Below are positions 1 through 10,774 of a stretch of DNA of 64,000 nucleotides, in pieces. Position 1 is the first letter of the stretch. Every line of letters starts with the position of its first letter. Source of the stretch: Sulfurovum sp. NBC37-1 (GTDB lineage Bacteria; Campylobacterota; Campylobacteria; Campylobacterales; Sulfurovaceae); NCBI RefSeq assembly GCF_000010345.1, contig NC_009663.1:1-64000 (forward strand). The letters run 5' to 3'. The position numbers were made by a program, and so were the translations under genes. The notes below the pieces were generated by a model. That model saw only the letters and a program-made list of their open reading frames with translations, was not told where the DNA came from and did not search any database.

Positions 1-7
1 CCGGAAG

Positions 8-50
8 TTATTCACATTTATATGCGGAACCTCATATAAAATGTGAAAAG
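8..50. other. Left half of oriC: DnaA boxes upstream of dnaA
   Basis: TTATTCACA at 8-16 matches the DnaA-box form described for Helicobacter and Campylobacter. TGTGAAAAG at 42-50 is the reverse complement of CTTTTCACA and keeps the TTCACA core. Both lie just before dnaA, and further boxes lie behind it, so this looks like one arm of a bipartite origin. The boxes may also serve dnaA autoregulation. The region runs off the left edge, so more boxes may precede it. Confidence 0.6.
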
Positions 51-55
51 AAGGA

Positions 56-1393
56 ATGCATGGAATGAATATTGGACAAAAAGTACTGTTCGAACTTAAA
101 AAAGAGATCTCCGAAACGGAATATGAACGTTATATAAAAAAACTGGTCTATGATACACGCCGTTCCAGAAGCAACATTGTCTACTTCAATGCACCCAATA
201 TGCTAGTCGCCAAATGGATCAAAACCAAATACAGCGATAAACTTGCACATCTTTTCGAACTGCAGAATGAAGTTAAACCCGAAATAGAAATCACGGTAGG
301 GAAACAGACGGAAAAGACAAGTAAACCCGTTGTCAAACAAAGCAATGAAAAACAGCACTCCAAAAGTACCTATCTGAACCCTTCACTTACCTTTGAAAGT
401 TTCATTGTAGGGCCTTCGAACCAGTTTGCCTATACCACCGCCAAATCAGTAGCAGAAAAACCGGGACAAATATACAACCCGCTTTTCCTCTACGGAGGTG
501 TCGGTCTGGGAAAAACCCACCTGCTACAAGCCATAGGAAATTACCACATTGCCCTGGGGAAGACCGTGATCTACACTACCCTTGAACAGTTCATGAACTC
601 CTTCACCTCCCATTTGCGTTCCCAGACAATGGACCGTTTCAGAGAGAAATTCAGGGAATGTGACCTGCTGCTGATAGACGACATACAGTTCCTCAGCAGG
701 AAAGAACAGACACAGGAGGAGTTCTTTCATACTTTCAATGAACTCTACAATACCAACAAGCAGATTGTCATTACCTCCGACCGTCAGCCTAATAAAATAG
801 CCGGACTCGTTGACAGACTACGAAGCCGTTTCGAATGGGGGTTGATGGCAGACATACAACCTCCCGGACTGGAGACGAAGATCGCCATCATCCAGAAAAA
901 ATGTGAACTTGACGGAATCAGACTCAACCATGAGATAATCAATTTCATTGCAACCAATATGGGGGACAATATCCGTGAAATTGAGGGGACGATCATTAAG
1001 CTCAATGCTCTCTCCTCCATGCTGAATCAGGATATCACACTTGATTTTGCACAGAATGCCATCAAAGACCAGTTGAAAGAGAAAAAAGAAAATATCAGCA
1101 TCGATGATATCGTCAAGATCGTTTCGAAAGAACTTAACATCAAACCTTCCGACATCAAATCAAAAAAACGAACCAAAAATGTGGTCAGTGCCCGAAGGAC
1201 AGCTATCTACTTAGCCAGAAATCTTACTCCGAACTCTATGCCGCAGATCGCACTTTATTTTGGTATGAAAGACCATACAGCCATTTCCCATGCCATGAAA
1301 AAGATCAACGAAATCATTGAAAATGACGAGAATTTCAAAGTCCTTCTCGAAGAGCTTTCAAACAAAATCAATACTGACACGAATAAAGAGTAG
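56..1393 (+). CDS. dnaA: Chromosomal replication initiator protein DnaA
   Basis: DnaA binds DnaA boxes at oriC and opens the duplex so the replicative helicase can load. The 445-aa product has the family's usual length and four-domain plan: a short N-terminal interaction domain, a variable linker near residues 85-105, an AAA+ domain with Walker A GGVGLGKTH near 147-155 and Walker B LLLIDDIQF near 203, and a C-terminal helix-turn-helix with the signature VSARRTAIYLARNLT followed by DHTAISHA near 376-410. ATG at 56 and an in-frame ATG at 65 are both possible. The AAGAAGG at 48-54 is spaced better for the second. DnaA boxes flank the gene, consistent with an origin on both sides. Confidence 0.98.
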   Translation: MHGMNIGQKVLFELKKEISETEYERYIKKLVYDTRRSRSNIVYFNAPNMLVAKWIKTKYSDKLAHLFELQNEVKPEIEITVGKQTEKTSKPVVKQSNEKQHSKSTYLNPSLTFESFIVGPSNQFAYTTAKSVAEKPGQIYNPLFLYGGVGLGKTHLLQAIGNYHIALGKTVIYTTLEQFMNSFTSHLRSQTMDRFREKFRECDLLLIDDIQFLSRKEQTQEEFFHTFNELYNTNKQIVITSDRQPNKIAGLVDRLRSRFEWGLMADIQPPGLETKIAIIQKKCELDGIRLNHEIINFIATNMGDNIREIEGTIIKLNALSSMLNQDITLDFAQNAIKDQLKEKKENISIDDIVKIVSKELNIKPSDIKSKKRTKNVVSARRTAIYLARNLTPNSMPQIALYFGMKDHTAISHAMKKINEIIENDENFKVLLEELSNKINTDTNKE

Positions 1394-1583
1394 AAATCGG
1401 GTATCAAACGGTAATAAAACTTGAATAAAAAAAAGATATAATTTTATAAGTGAAAAAATGTGAATGTTCCCAAAAGGAGTTGCACATTTAAAAACAACGT
1501 TCAGGCAGGCAGTAAAACGGTTTTTCACATATTCATGTTGAACTACTACTACGTACTAAAATTATTAAAAATAAGGGAAGTCT
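1394..1583. other. Right half of oriC: DnaA boxes, DnaA-trio-like repeat and AT-rich unwinding element
   Basis: The dnaA-dnaN gap holds a TTCACA-core box in reverse (TGTGAATGT, 1459-1467) and a forward box TTTTTCACA (1521-1529). About 12 bases after the second box comes a run of triplets, ACTACTACTACG followed by TACTA (1542-1558), then an AT-rich tract ATTATTAAAAATAA (1561-1574). Box, spacer, trio repeat and AT-rich tract in that order is the layout described for bacterial DnaA-trio origins. In Helicobacter the unwinding site is in the dnaA-dnaN interval. I see no gene here; short reading frames crossing it do not look coding. Confidence 0.65.
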
Positions 1584-2651
1584 ATGAAGATAAGAGCTCA
1601 AAAACAGATCATCGAATCGATCCTCATCAATCTACAGCCTTTTTTGGAAAAAAAAGATGCAAGTCAAATCACCTCACACATACTATTCTCTTCTCAGAAT
1701 GATAAATGTATCGTCAAAGCAACTGACAGTGAAATAGGTCTTCAGATCGTTACCGATCATATACTCATTGAGTCCGAAGGTTCATTTACAGCCAATGGTA
1801 AAAAACTGCTCGATATCATCAGAATCCTCAAAGACGATGAGATCATCATGGAGATACTTGACAATACACTCATTGTCAAACAGAAACATTCCAAATTCAA
1901 ACTGCCGACCTTTGACCCGAATGCTTATCCTGCCTTTCCCTCTGTCGATGAAAAACCACAGATCACGCTTGATTCATTAAGTCTGATCCAAAATCTCAAA
2001 AAGATCTCACCTGCTATTGATACGAATAACCCTAAATTTGAGCTCAACGGTGCACTTATCAATATCAAACATGACTCTACAGATCTTGTCGGTACCGATA
2101 CAAGAAGATTGGCTATTGCAAGTATTCCGGGAAACAACAGTGAAGAACTCTCCCTCATCGTACCTAAAAAAGCAATCCTTGAGATACAAAAACTCTTTTT
2201 GGACCAAATTAATATCTATTATGACGAAACCAATCTGATCATCACCAATGAGAATTACTTCTTCTATACAAGGCTGATCAACGGGAAATTCCCTGATTAC
2301 CAAAGAATCATCCCTGCATCGGTAAAACACTCTATCACACTGCCTAAAAAAGAGATGATCGATTCGATCAAAATGATCACGACTATCTCCCAGGAGATCA
2401 AAATGACATTACTTTCGGATGCGATCATTTTCAATTCACTCAGTGCTGACAATGTAGAAGCAAAAACGGAAATCGAGATCGGAACCGGATTGAATGAAAA
2501 ATACGAACTCTCTTTCAACAGCAGATATATTCTTGATTTCATCTCACAGATCGACAAAAATGAATTCTTACTGGAATTCAATGAACCGTCCCTTCCTTTT
2601 ATTGTGAAAGATGAGAATTTCATCACGATCATCATGCCGATCGTAGCATAA
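1584..2651 (+). CDS. dnaN: DNA polymerase III subunit beta (sliding clamp)
   Basis: This is the ring-shaped processivity clamp that tethers DNA polymerase III to the template. At 355 aa it has the usual size for three repeated clamp domains. It carries family features such as the GTDTRRLA stretch near residue 171 and the C-terminal P-I-V motif (IIMPIVA, ending the protein), which lines the partner-binding pocket. The ATG at 1584 follows an AAGGGAAG ribosome site at 1573-1580. It sits directly behind the dnaA/oriC block and 11 bases before pyrG, so the two are probably cotranscribed. Confidence 0.97.
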   Translation: MKIRAQKQIIESILINLQPFLEKKDASQITSHILFSSQNDKCIVKATDSEIGLQIVTDHILIESEGSFTANGKKLLDIIRILKDDEIIMEILDNTLIVKQKHSKFKLPTFDPNAYPAFPSVDEKPQITLDSLSLIQNLKKISPAIDTNNPKFELNGALINIKHDSTDLVGTDTRRLAIASIPGNNSEELSLIVPKKAILEIQKLFLDQINIYYDETNLIITNENYFFYTRLINGKFPDYQRIIPASVKHSITLPKKEMIDSIKMITTISQEIKMTLLSDAIIFNSLSADNVEAKTEIEIGTGLNEKYELSFNSRYILDFISQIDKNEFLLEFNEPSLPFIVKDENFITIIMPIVA

Positions 2652-2662
2652 GGAAAGTGTTA

Positions 2663-4294
2663 ATGAGCGAAAAAACAACAAAATATATTTTTGTAACAGG
2701 CGGTGTGCTGAGTTCTTTGGGAAAAGGGATCACTGCAGCAAGCATAGGAACACTGTTAAAACATACAGGACAGAGAGTCGGTGTACTTAAACTCGACCCC
2801 TATATCAACGTCGACCCGGGAACGATGTCACCGCTTGAACATGGTGAAGTGTTCGTAACAAAAGACGGTGCGGAAACAGACCTTGACCTCGGTCATTACG
2901 AAAGATTCCTCGATACCTCACTGACACAGAACAACAACTTTACAACGGGTCTTGTCTACAAAACGGTTATCGAAAATGAACGTAAAGGTAAATATCTGGG
3001 TAAAACGATTCAGGTCGTACCCCATATTGTCAATGAGATCAAAGAGCGTATTGTACGTGCAGGAGAGGGTAAAGATATCCTTATTGTTGAACTGGGTGGT
3101 ACGACAGGGGATATCGAAGGGCTTCCTTTCCTCGAGACGATCCGTCAGATGAAACATGAATTGGGTAAAAAGACCGTAATCAATGTGCATGTAACGCTTC
3201 TTCCCTACATCAAAGCGGCAGGTGAGCTCAAGACCAAGCCGACACAGCACTCCGTACAGGAACTCAGACGCATCGGTATTGCACCGCATATGCTGGTGCT
3301 GCGTGCTGAAGTACCGGTCAGCAGCGATATCAAGAGGAAGATTGCTTACAGTTGTGATGTGGATGAAGATTCCGTCATTGTAGCGGAGGATGCGGCAACT
3401 ATTTACCAGGTACCGTTGAATTTCCTACGTCAGGATATTTTGACACCGATCTGTAAACAGCTGGAGCTTGAAAACTGTCAGCCGAAGATGGATGAATGGA
3501 CCGATCTGGTCCACAAGATCATCATGCCTACAGAAGAGGTGAAGATTGCTTTTGTAGGGAAATATCTTGATCTCAAAGAGTCCTACAAATCATTGACAGA
3601 GGCCCTGATCCATGCGGGTGCACATCTCGATAGTCGTGTGAACATCAAATGGGTGGACAGTGAAAAGGTCGAGGAAGATGGTGCGGCGAAGTACCTGAAC
3701 GATTGTGATGGTGTATTGGTCGCCGGTGGCTTCGGAGAGCGTGGCGTGGAAGGAAAGATCCTTTCCATTCAGTATGCACGTGAAGAGAAAATACCATTTT
3801 TGGGTATCTGTCTTGGTATGCAGCTTTCCATGGTGGAATTTGCCAGAAACGTACTGGGACTCAAAGAGGCGAATTCGGTTGAGTTCAATGAAGATACACC
3901 GGATCCTGTGATCTATCTGATCGACGAGTTCATCGATGCGGCAGGTGCCAAGCAGATTCGAACGACCACTTCGCCGATGGGCGGTACGCTCAGACTGGGC
4001 GAATACGAGTGCGAAACCAAAGAGGGATCGAACCTCAGAAAAGCTTATGATGCACCGATGATCTATGAGAGACACAGACACCGCTACGAAGCCAATCCGA
4101 AATACAGAGAGGCACTCGAAGCCAACGGTATGGAGATTACCGGTGAATCGCACGGTCTTATCGAAGCGGTGGAAGTCGTGGACCATCCCTGGTTCCTCGG
4201 TGTACAGTTCCACCCTGAATTCACGTCAAGACTGCAGAATGTCAACCCTTCCATTCTGGCATTTGTGCAGGCTTCCATGCAAAACAGAAAATAG
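2663..4294 (+). CDS. pyrG: CTP synthase
   Basis: CTP synthase makes CTP from UTP using ATP and glutamine, the last step of pyrimidine nucleotide synthesis. The 543-aa product shows the synthetase domain first, with the N-terminal [15 protein letters not shown] loop and the [14 protein letters not shown] region. A C-terminal glutamine amidotransferase domain follows, with the nucleophile Cys in GICLGMQL near residue 383 and a His/Glu pair in VQFHPEF near the end. I chose ATG at 2663 over GTG at 2657 because AAGGAAAG at 2650-2657 is correctly spaced only for 2663. The stop codon abuts the recJ start, so translation is coupled. Finding pyrG here rather than gyrB or recF is notable. Confidence 0.97.
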   Translation: MSEKTTKYIFVTGGVLSSLGKGITAASIGTLLKHTGQRVGVLKLDPYINVDPGTMSPLEHGEVFVTKDGAETDLDLGHYERFLDTSLTQNNNFTTGLVYKTVIENERKGKYLGKTIQVVPHIVNEIKERIVRAGEGKDILIVELGGTTGDIEGLPFLETIRQMKHELGKKTVINVHVTLLPYIKAAGELKTKPTQHSVQELRRIGIAPHMLVLRAEVPVSSDIKRKIAYSCDVDEDSVIVAEDAATIYQVPLNFLRQDILTPICKQLELENCQPKMDEWTDLVHKIIMPTEEVKIAFVGKYLDLKESYKSLTEALIHAGAHLDSRVNIKWVDSEKVEEDGAAKYLNDCDGVLVAGGFGERGVEGKILSIQYAREEKIPFLGICLGMQLSMVEFARNVLGLKEANSVEFNEDTPDPVIYLIDEFIDAAGAKQIRTTTSPMGGTLRLGEYECETKEGSNLRKAYDAPMIYERHRHRYEANPKYREALEANGMEITGESHGLIEAVEVVDHPWFLGVQFHPEFTSRLQNVNPSILAFVQASMQNRK

Positions 4295-5878
4295 ATGTAT
4301 CCATCTGTAACGCTTGAAGCGTTGGATGCAATTTTGCAAAAACGCTTTAAAGAGGGATTTCTCTCTTTGAAAGACCTCCCCCATCCTTCCACCTTCAAAG
4401 ATATGGACAGAGCGACGGAGCGTATCGTCAGGGCCATAGAAAACAGAGAGAAGATCAGCATCATCGGTGACTATGACGTGGACGGTGTGACTTCCACGAC
4501 GCTGATGAAGCTTTTTTTCGACGAGATCGATTACCCTGTGGAATGGGTCATACCTAACCGTTTCAGGGATGGGTACGGTCTCTCGGCCAATATTATTCCC
4601 CGTATTGCGGGAACGGACCTCGCCATTACCGTGGACAACGGTATCTCTGCGGTCTATGCGGCACAGCTCTGCAAAGAAGAGGGGATAGAACTGATCATTA
4701 CCGATCACCATATGCTCGCACCCGAAGTGCCTGAAGCCTATGCTATTATCGATCAGAAGCAGGAAGCATGTTCTTTTCCCTACGAAGAGGTATGCGGTGC
4801 ACAGATCGCCTGGTATCTGATCGCTTCGCTGAAGAATGCGCTTGCTCTGAAGATCAATATGATGCCTTATATGGAACTGGCAGCCATTGCGATCATTGCA
4901 GATGTTATGCCGCTGTGGCACATCAACAGAGCGATGGTGGAACGCGGTATCAAAGCACTGTCCCAAAGCAGCAGACCTGCCATAAAGGCTTTTATGGAAC
5001 ATACCCAGAAGGAAGAGCTGAGCTCGGAAGATATTGCTTTTTCTTTTGCACCCATACTCAATGCCGCCGGACGCATGGAGGATGCCTCCCATGCCGTGGA
5101 CTTCCTGACCTCTACCAACATTTACGATGCGAGGGTCAGGCTTGAACGTTTGATAGGATTCAATACAGAGCGAAAAGCGACGGAAGAGGATATCACCCGA
5201 AAGGCCCTGCAGAAAGCGGATTGGGAAGATGAGGTGATCATCGTGGCAGGAGAAGGATGGCACGAGGGTGTTGTGGGCATTGTTGCGGCCAGGGTGGCAC
5301 GTGTCCGTGAAAAGCCCTGTATCATTCTGAGCAGGAACGAGGAAGGGATACTCAAAGGCAGCGGCAGGAGCTACGGAGAGTGTGACCTCTTTGGCATTGT
5401 AGACGGCTGCAGGGAAGATCTGGAGAAGTTCGGAGGGCACAAAGCGGCCATTGGTCTCAGTTTGCACGAAACGCATTTTGAAAGCTTCAGAGAGAAGGTC
5501 CAGGAATCCTACCACCAGGGCAATTATGTGAAAGAGGAGATTGATCCCGAAATTGTCGGGGAGCTGCATTTCTCGGAGATCTCTTTTGCACTGACGGAGA
5601 TGATGCAAAAATATGAACCCTACGGCCACGGAAACCCCAGACCCAAGTTCATCAGCAGTGATGTAGAGATACTGCAGGCAGACACGATGGGCAAAGAGGG
5701 AGAGCATCTGCGTTTCTCTTTCGCACAGGAGGGGATCGTCATGCCGGGAGTGAAATTCAAGACCAAAGAGCATTTTGAAACGGGAGAGAGGGTGAGCATC
5801 ACCTATACGGTCAACGAGAACCATTTCAGAGGGAACGTGACCCTGCAGCTGATGATAGATAAAATAAAGAGAAGATAA
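4295..5878 (+). CDS. recJ: Single-stranded-DNA-specific exonuclease RecJ
   Basis: RecJ is a 5'-3' single-strand DNA exonuclease in recombination and mismatch repair. The 527-aa product has the DHH phosphoesterase motifs in order: DYDVDGVTS near residue 59, TVDNGIS near 112 and ITDHHM near 136. A DHHA1-like stretch follows (VVGIVAARV near 327, then GGHKAAIG near 383). Its ATG is the codon immediately after the pyrG stop, so no separate ribosome site is needed and the two are likely one transcript. Length fits the family. A very long open frame on the opposite strand is a codon-bias shadow. Confidence 0.95.
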   Translation: MYPSVTLEALDAILQKRFKEGFLSLKDLPHPSTFKDMDRATERIVRAIENREKISIIGDYDVDGVTSTTLMKLFFDEIDYPVEWVIPNRFRDGYGLSANIIPRIAGTDLAITVDNGISAVYAAQLCKEEGIELIITDHHMLAPEVPEAYAIIDQKQEACSFPYEEVCGAQIAWYLIASLKNALALKINMMPYMELAAIAIIADVMPLWHINRAMVERGIKALSQSSRPAIKAFMEHTQKEELSSEDIAFSFAPILNAAGRMEDASHAVDFLTSTNIYDARVRLERLIGFNTERKATEEDITRKALQKADWEDEVIIVAGEGWHEGVVGIVAARVARVREKPCIILSRNEEGILKGSGRSYGECDLFGIVDGCREDLEKFGGHKAAIGLSLHETHFESFREKVQESYHQGNYVKEEIDPEIVGELHFSEISFALTEMMQKYEPYGHGNPRPKFISSDVEILQADTMGKEGEHLRFSFAQEGIVMPGVKFKTKEHFETGERVSITYTVNENHFRGNVTLQLMIDKIKRR

Positions 5879-5880
5879 AC

Positions 5881-6087
5881 ATGAAAAAAGAGTTGAAGAT
5901 ATTTATGGCCATTTTTCTGGTATTGGCACTGGGTATGCACTTCAAAGAGTGTATAAACCACCCGATGGAACATATTGAATCACTGTTCACACAGGGCTGG
6001 TTCGGTCTGCATCCACTTGTCATTACACTGGCGGTCTATCTGCTGTTCATGATTATACGCGGTATTGTGAGGTTCTTGAAAAGGTAG
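5881..6087 (+). CDS. Small membrane protein, unknown function
   Basis: The 68-aa product begins two bases after the recJ stop. It has two predicted transmembrane segments: an N-terminal one (IFMAIFLVLALGMHF) and a C-terminal one (LVITLAVYLLFMIIRGIV), joined by a loop containing a Cys (FKECINH) and ending in basic residues. I do not recognise the family. Tight spacing to recJ suggests it is the last gene of the dnaN-pyrG-recJ transcript. The length is close to the limit at which chance ORFs occur, but the start position and hydrophobic pattern support a real gene. Confidence 0.65.
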   Translation: MKKELKIFMAIFLVLALGMHFKECINHPMEHIESLFTQGWFGLHPLVITLAVYLLFMIIRGIVRFLKR

Positions 6088-6105
6088 GTATTTTGTCTTA
6101 TGGGA

Positions 6106-6127
6106 AGCAGTGGGAGCAGCCACTGCT
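6106..6127. terminator. Hairpin between converging genes
   Basis: AGCAGTGG (6106-6113) and CCACTGCT (6120-6127) form a perfect 8-bp stem with a 6-base loop, in the 47-base gap between the small membrane protein gene and the end of nifU. It could end transcription from both sides. No T-run follows on either strand, so intrinsic termination is not certain. Confidence 0.45.
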
Positions 6128-6134
6128 ATGGGGA

Positions 6135-7109
6135 TTAGATAGGAAGTACTCTGATGTTCGGATCGAGTTTCTCTTTGAGGATGTTCTCGATGGCGAAGAG
6201 CGTACCGGTACTCGCACTGGCACAGCCGTTACAGGCACCGAGGTATCTGATGTAAATGTCGATGTTCTCTCCGTTGTCCTTGATATCAAGGATTTCCATA
6301 TCCCCGCCGTCCATAATGAGCATCTGGCGGATGTTTTCGTCCACGGTCTTATCGACCGCCTTGATCTTCTGGACAATGGTCATATCTTTAAACGCACCGG
6401 TTGAACCACCTTCGTTTCCAAGGGTGGCAGCCGCTGACATTTTCTCTTTTTCATACTCTTCGAGAAGATCCACAAGATAGATGTCCTTCTCTTCGTGTCC
6501 GCCGGGTCTGATACATGATTTACAGAAAGCACCCGCTTTGGTGTAATCTGTGATCTCTTCGACCGTTGTCAGGTCATTCAGGCGGATCACTTCTCTGAGT
6601 GTAGAGAGTGAGACACGTGCACATTCACACACGATGACCTCCTCTTCGAAGCTCTCCATGTCTACACCTTTATACTGTGCAGCCGCTTTTTTGATGACAT
6701 CGTAAGCCATGACCGAGCAGTGCATTTTCTGAGGCGGTACGGCAGGAACATCTGGTGTGTCACGCATAGCTTTTTCCACATCTATGTTGGTGATCTTTAC
6801 TGCTTCATCAACGGTCTTTCCCTTACAGAGTTCTGCCATTGTATCAGAAGAGGCAATGGCCGTTCCGCAGCCGAAACTCTTGAACTTTGACTTGAGGATC
6901 TTGTCTGTCTTGGGGTCTACAGCCCAGTAGAGACGTACCGCATCGCCGCAGCTTTCGGCACCGAAGTCCGCAACGATGAGTTTGGCACCCATCGCTTCAG
7001 CCTCTTCCTCCGTGATCTCACCCATATTTTGAGGGTTGTTCATAAGATCCGTTACTTTTTGACTGTACTCATCCCAGATGGTACCGCCTATCAAACTATC
7101 CATTCCCAT
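6135..7109 (-). CDS. nifU: NifU-type Fe-S cluster assembly scaffold
   Basis: NifU assembles Fe-S clusters from sulfur delivered by NifS and passes them to apoproteins. The 324-aa product has the full three-part NifU layout: an IscU-like domain with Cys in AESCGDAVR, SFGCGTA and KMHCSVM; a central BFD-like [2Fe-2S] domain with VCECARVS and AFCKSCIRPGG; and a C-terminal NifU/Nfu domain with CNGCASAS near residue 297. ATG at 7109 follows AAAGGA at a good distance. It lies 77 bases downstream of nifS on the same strand. In Helicobacter and Campylobacter the same pair is the general, not nitrogen-fixation, Fe-S system, and that is the likely role here. Confidence 0.95.
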   Translation of the reverse strand: MGMDSLIGGTIWDEYSQKVTDLMNNPQNMGEITEEEAEAMGAKLIVADFGAESCGDAVRLYWAVDPKTDKILKSKFKSFGCGTAIASSDTMAELCKGKTVDEAVKITNIDVEKAMRDTPDVPAVPPQKMHCSVMAYDVIKKAAAQYKGVDMESFEEEVIVCECARVSLSTLREVIRLNDLTTVEEITDYTKAGAFCKSCIRPGGHEEKDIYLVDLLEEYEKEKMSAAATLGNEGGSTGAFKDMTIVQKIKAVDKTVDENIRQMLIMDGGDMEILDIKDNGENIDIYIRYLGACNGCASASTGTLFAIENILKEKLDPNIRVLPI

Positions 7110-7186
7110 ATTTTTTCCTTTATATAATCTTCATTTTTCTTTTGACAAATGCTCTCAAGCTTTGTAATCGTTCTTAAATCTTAATT

Positions 7187-8495
<1,309 letters not shown>

Positions 8496-8525
8496 TTTTT
8501 TAATATATGAAAACGAGTTTCATTT

Positions 8526-8554
8526 TTAATTAGGAGTAATTTAGTCCTAATTAA
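8526..8554. promoter_or_regulatory. IscR/Rrf2-like operator palindrome upstream of nifS
   Basis: TTAATTAGGA (8526-8535) and TCCTAATTAA (8545-8554) are perfect inverted repeats about a 9-base centre. The whole 29-bp site is symmetrical except for one pair. The inner part GAGTAATTTAGTC differs from the IscR type 1 core GACTRWWWYAGTC at one base. It sits upstream of a TATATT -10-like element for nifS. IscR controls Fe-S operons in many proteobacteria, so an Rrf2-family regulator is a reasonable binder. No rrf2 gene is in the window. Confidence 0.55.
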
Positions 8555-8704
8555 AGTTTTCTGCATATTACGTATATTTTCTTAATTTAACATAAAAAAG
8601 CAGTTAAAGAGGAGGATTATACTCCTATTTAGGTAAATTGCGATTGATTTTTGGTAAATGTGAATATGATATAATAGATAATGTATATATTTAAAGGAGA
8701 AAAA

Positions 8705-9091
8705 ATGGCAGCAACAATCAAAGAACACGGTATATCGGTCGCGATCAAACGAAGCAAGAAAAGACTTTTCATAGAACTGGCCATGATCGGCAAACTGACA
8801 CATGAAGATTACAAGGTATTCGTACCCATGATAGACAAAGCACTCAAAGAGGCCAAAGGGCTGGAAGTAGACCTTCTGGTAGATATGAGAAAATTCAAAG
8901 GTTGGGAAATGCTGGCTGCCTGGGATGATTTCAAATTCGGTATCAAGCATCGTAACAAATTTGACAAAATGGCTATTGTTGGGAACAAAAAATGGGAAGA
9001 ACAATCAACGGCAATGATGAGCCATATGATGAAAGGAAAATCAAAATTCTTCCTGAAGCGGGGTGAAGCGCTCACCTGGCTGATGAAATAG
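8705..9091 (+). CDS. SpoIIAA-like (STAS-superfamily) protein
   Basis: The 128-aa product resembles the SpoIIAA-like family (PF11964 type), small cytosolic STAS-fold proteins of mostly unknown role. Visible features are a beta-strand start (ISVAIKRSKKRLFIEL), a helix rich in charged residues, and the VDLLVDMRKFKGWEMLAAW segment near residue 60 followed by a conserved-looking MAIVGNKKWEE. ATG at 8705 is chosen over 8681 because AAAGGAG at 8693-8699 precedes it correctly. It is a single gene, divergent from nifSU and converging on folE; its stop is one base from the end of folE. Confidence 0.75.
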   Translation: MAATIKEHGISVAIKRSKKRLFIELAMIGKLTHEDYKVFVPMIDKALKEAKGLEVDLLVDMRKFKGWEMLAAWDDFKFGIKHRNKFDKMAIVGNKKWEEQSTAMMSHMMKGKSKFFLKRGEALTWLMK

Positions 9092-9092
9092 A

Positions 9093-9671
9093 TCAGAAAT
9101 TGGAAGGCGTGGGCGTATTGATGAGGTTGTAGAACTCGTTACGGGTACGTTCATCACTTTTGAAAAGGCCGCGCAGGGCGGAAGAGACGGTTGTAGAATT
9201 GATCTTCTGTACGCCGCGCATCTCCATGCACATGTGACGGGCATGGACCACGACGGCCACACCTTTGGGTTTGATGGTACCAAGAATGGCATCGGCAATC
9301 TGTTCTGTCATCTGCTCCTGTATCTGCAGGCGTCTGGCATAGACATTGACGATACGGGGGATCTTCGAAAGACCGACCACCTTGCCGTCAGGGATGTAAG
9401 CTACATGCGCACGTCCGATGATGGGCAGCATATGGTGCTCACACATGGAGTAAAACTCGATGTCCCGCACCAGGACCATTTCGTCGTTACTGGTACTGAA
9501 AAGTGCCTGGTTGAGGATCTCTTTCGGGTCCTGATGATAGCCTTCGGTCAGGAATGTAAGGGCTTTTGCTACACGGTTGGGTGTTTTGAGCAGACCCTCG
9601 CGCTGCGGGTCCTCCCCCAAAAGTTCCAGTACCTTAGTGACAGCTTCTTCAAACTCTTTTTCTTTGTTCAT
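9093..9671 (-). CDS. folE: GTP cyclohydrolase I
   Basis: FolE converts GTP to 7,8-dihydroneopterin triphosphate, the first step of tetrahydrofolate synthesis. The 192-aa product has the typical length and motifs: [12 protein letters not shown] near the N-terminus, the zinc/active-site segment [21 protein letters not shown] around residue 75-95 (Cys and two His visible), [20 protein letters not shown], and the second zinc Cys in [14 protein letters not shown] chose ATG at 9671 over 9683 because a GGAA lies at better spacing before it. It ends tail-to-tail with the SpoIIAA-like gene with one base between. Confidence 0.96.
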   Translation of the reverse strand: MNKEKEFEEAVTKVLELLGEDPQREGLLKTPNRVAKALTFLTEGYHQDPKEILNQALFSTSNDEMVLVRDIEFYSMCEHHMLPIIGRAHVAYIPDGKVVGLSKIPRIVNVYARRLQIQEQMTEQIADAILGTIKPKGVAVVVHARHMCMEMRGVQKINSTTVSSALRGLFKSDERTRNEFYNLINTPTPSNF

Positions 9672-9712
9672 TATGTATTCCATTATATTTTGGGATAGGG
9701 TAGATTTACTTT

Positions 9713-10675
9713 TTATTTTACAATTGTATCCAAATACAAGTTAACAATCTTCTCATCCACCTTCGAGATCGCCAGTTTTCCTATCTTCTCTGGTGTGAAA
9801 TAATACTCCTGCTCAGGGCTGCTTTCAAAGTAGAGATAAACTCTGCACTTTAGTTTAAAATGGGTATAGGCATGAGTGACTTCTCCGATGTACTCAGCGG
9901 CACAGGGAGGTATTTCGACACTTTCAAATCCCCAGAGACCATGCAGGAACTTTCCGCTTCTCTGCTGCAGGGAAAGCCTATCGTCGTAGAGGTAGATGAC
10001 AATGTTCTCTTCCCTTGCCGGTACAGTTTTCTTCTTCTTGAGCGGATAGTACTCAGGATTGTTTTTCCCTTTGCAGATATTTTCAAGAGGACAGCGATTG
10101 CATTGGGGGTTTTTGGGCAGGCAGAGCGTCGCACCGATATCCATCATAGCCTGGTTGTAGTTGAAAGGATCTTCTTTGTCGACTGACGCGTAGGCAAATT
10201 TCCAGAGTTTTTTCTCATTGGGTGTACGTAGCCTGTGCATGCGGCAGAGTATGCGTTTGACATTGGCCTCCATGACAGGTACGGGTTGATGAAAAGCAAA
10301 AGCCGCAATGGCATGGGCCGTATTTTTTCCTATACCGGGAAGTTTGACCAGTTCATCGATCTCCGGGGGAAGTTCATTGACCAGACCGGCGGTTCTGTGC
10401 AAATTCTTCGCCCGGTTGTAATACCCCAGTCCTTCCCACTGTTTCAGCACATCATCGAGCGGGGCATTACCCAGTGCTTCAAGAGAGGAAAAGGCTTGAA
10501 GGAAGGGAAAATAGTAGCGTTCAAGCACGGTCTTCACCTGTGTCTGCTGAAGCATGACCTCGCTTAGGTAAATGTGATAAGGGTTGTTTGTGCTGCGCCA
10601 GGGAAGGTCATGCCGGCCATATGCTTCGTACCAGGTTCTGATCTTTTGGTGTATCTCTTTTAGGCTCACTTTCAT
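9713..10675 (-). CDS. mutY: A/G-specific adenine DNA glycosylase
   Basis: MutY removes adenine mispaired with 8-oxoguanine. The product of about 320 aa has the HhH-GPD fold with [12 protein letters not shown], the helix-hairpin-helix [16 protein letters not shown] near residue 110 followed by the catalytic Asp region ([14 protein letters not shown]), and the [4Fe-4S] site in [17 protein letters not shown] near 190-206, with C-x6-C-x2-C-x5-C spacing. A shorter C-terminal Nudix-like domain follows. ATG at 10675 ([10 protein letters not shown]) matches the usual start of the family; an upstream ATG at 10693 lacks a ribosome site. It is divergent from tig. Confidence 0.95.
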   Translation of the reverse strand: MKVSLKEIHQKIRTWYEAYGRHDLPWRSTNNPYHIYLSEVMLQQTQVKTVLERYYFPFLQAFSSLEALGNAPLDDVLKQWEGLGYYNRAKNLHRTAGLVNELPPEIDELVKLPGIGKNTAHAIAAFAFHQPVPVMEANVKRILCRMHRLRTPNEKKLWKFAYASVDKEDPFNYNQAMMDIGATLCLPKNPQCNRCPLENICKGKNNPEYYPLKKKKTVPAREENIVIYLYDDRLSLQQRSGKFLHGLWGFESVEIPPCAAEYIGEVTHAYTHFKLKCRVYLYFESSPEQEYYFTPEKIGKLAISKVDEKIVNLYLDTIVK

Positions 10676-10774
10676 GAGGGCGATTATAGCCATATTTTAT
10701 GCCATAATTTGTGTACTATTGGGTTTTTATCAAATTTTAGATAAAATCACGCAATTTATATACAAAGGACTGTA

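Noticed and set aside
1460-1702. 80-codon frame across the dnaA-dnaN gap
   Set aside because: It overlaps the origin elements and the dnaN start in another frame and its product has no recognisable features.
4226-5824. 532-codon reading frame on the minus strand opposite recJ
   Set aside because: It lies exactly against recJ, which has clear DHH motifs, and its translation has no domain. Long antisense frames arise from codon bias.
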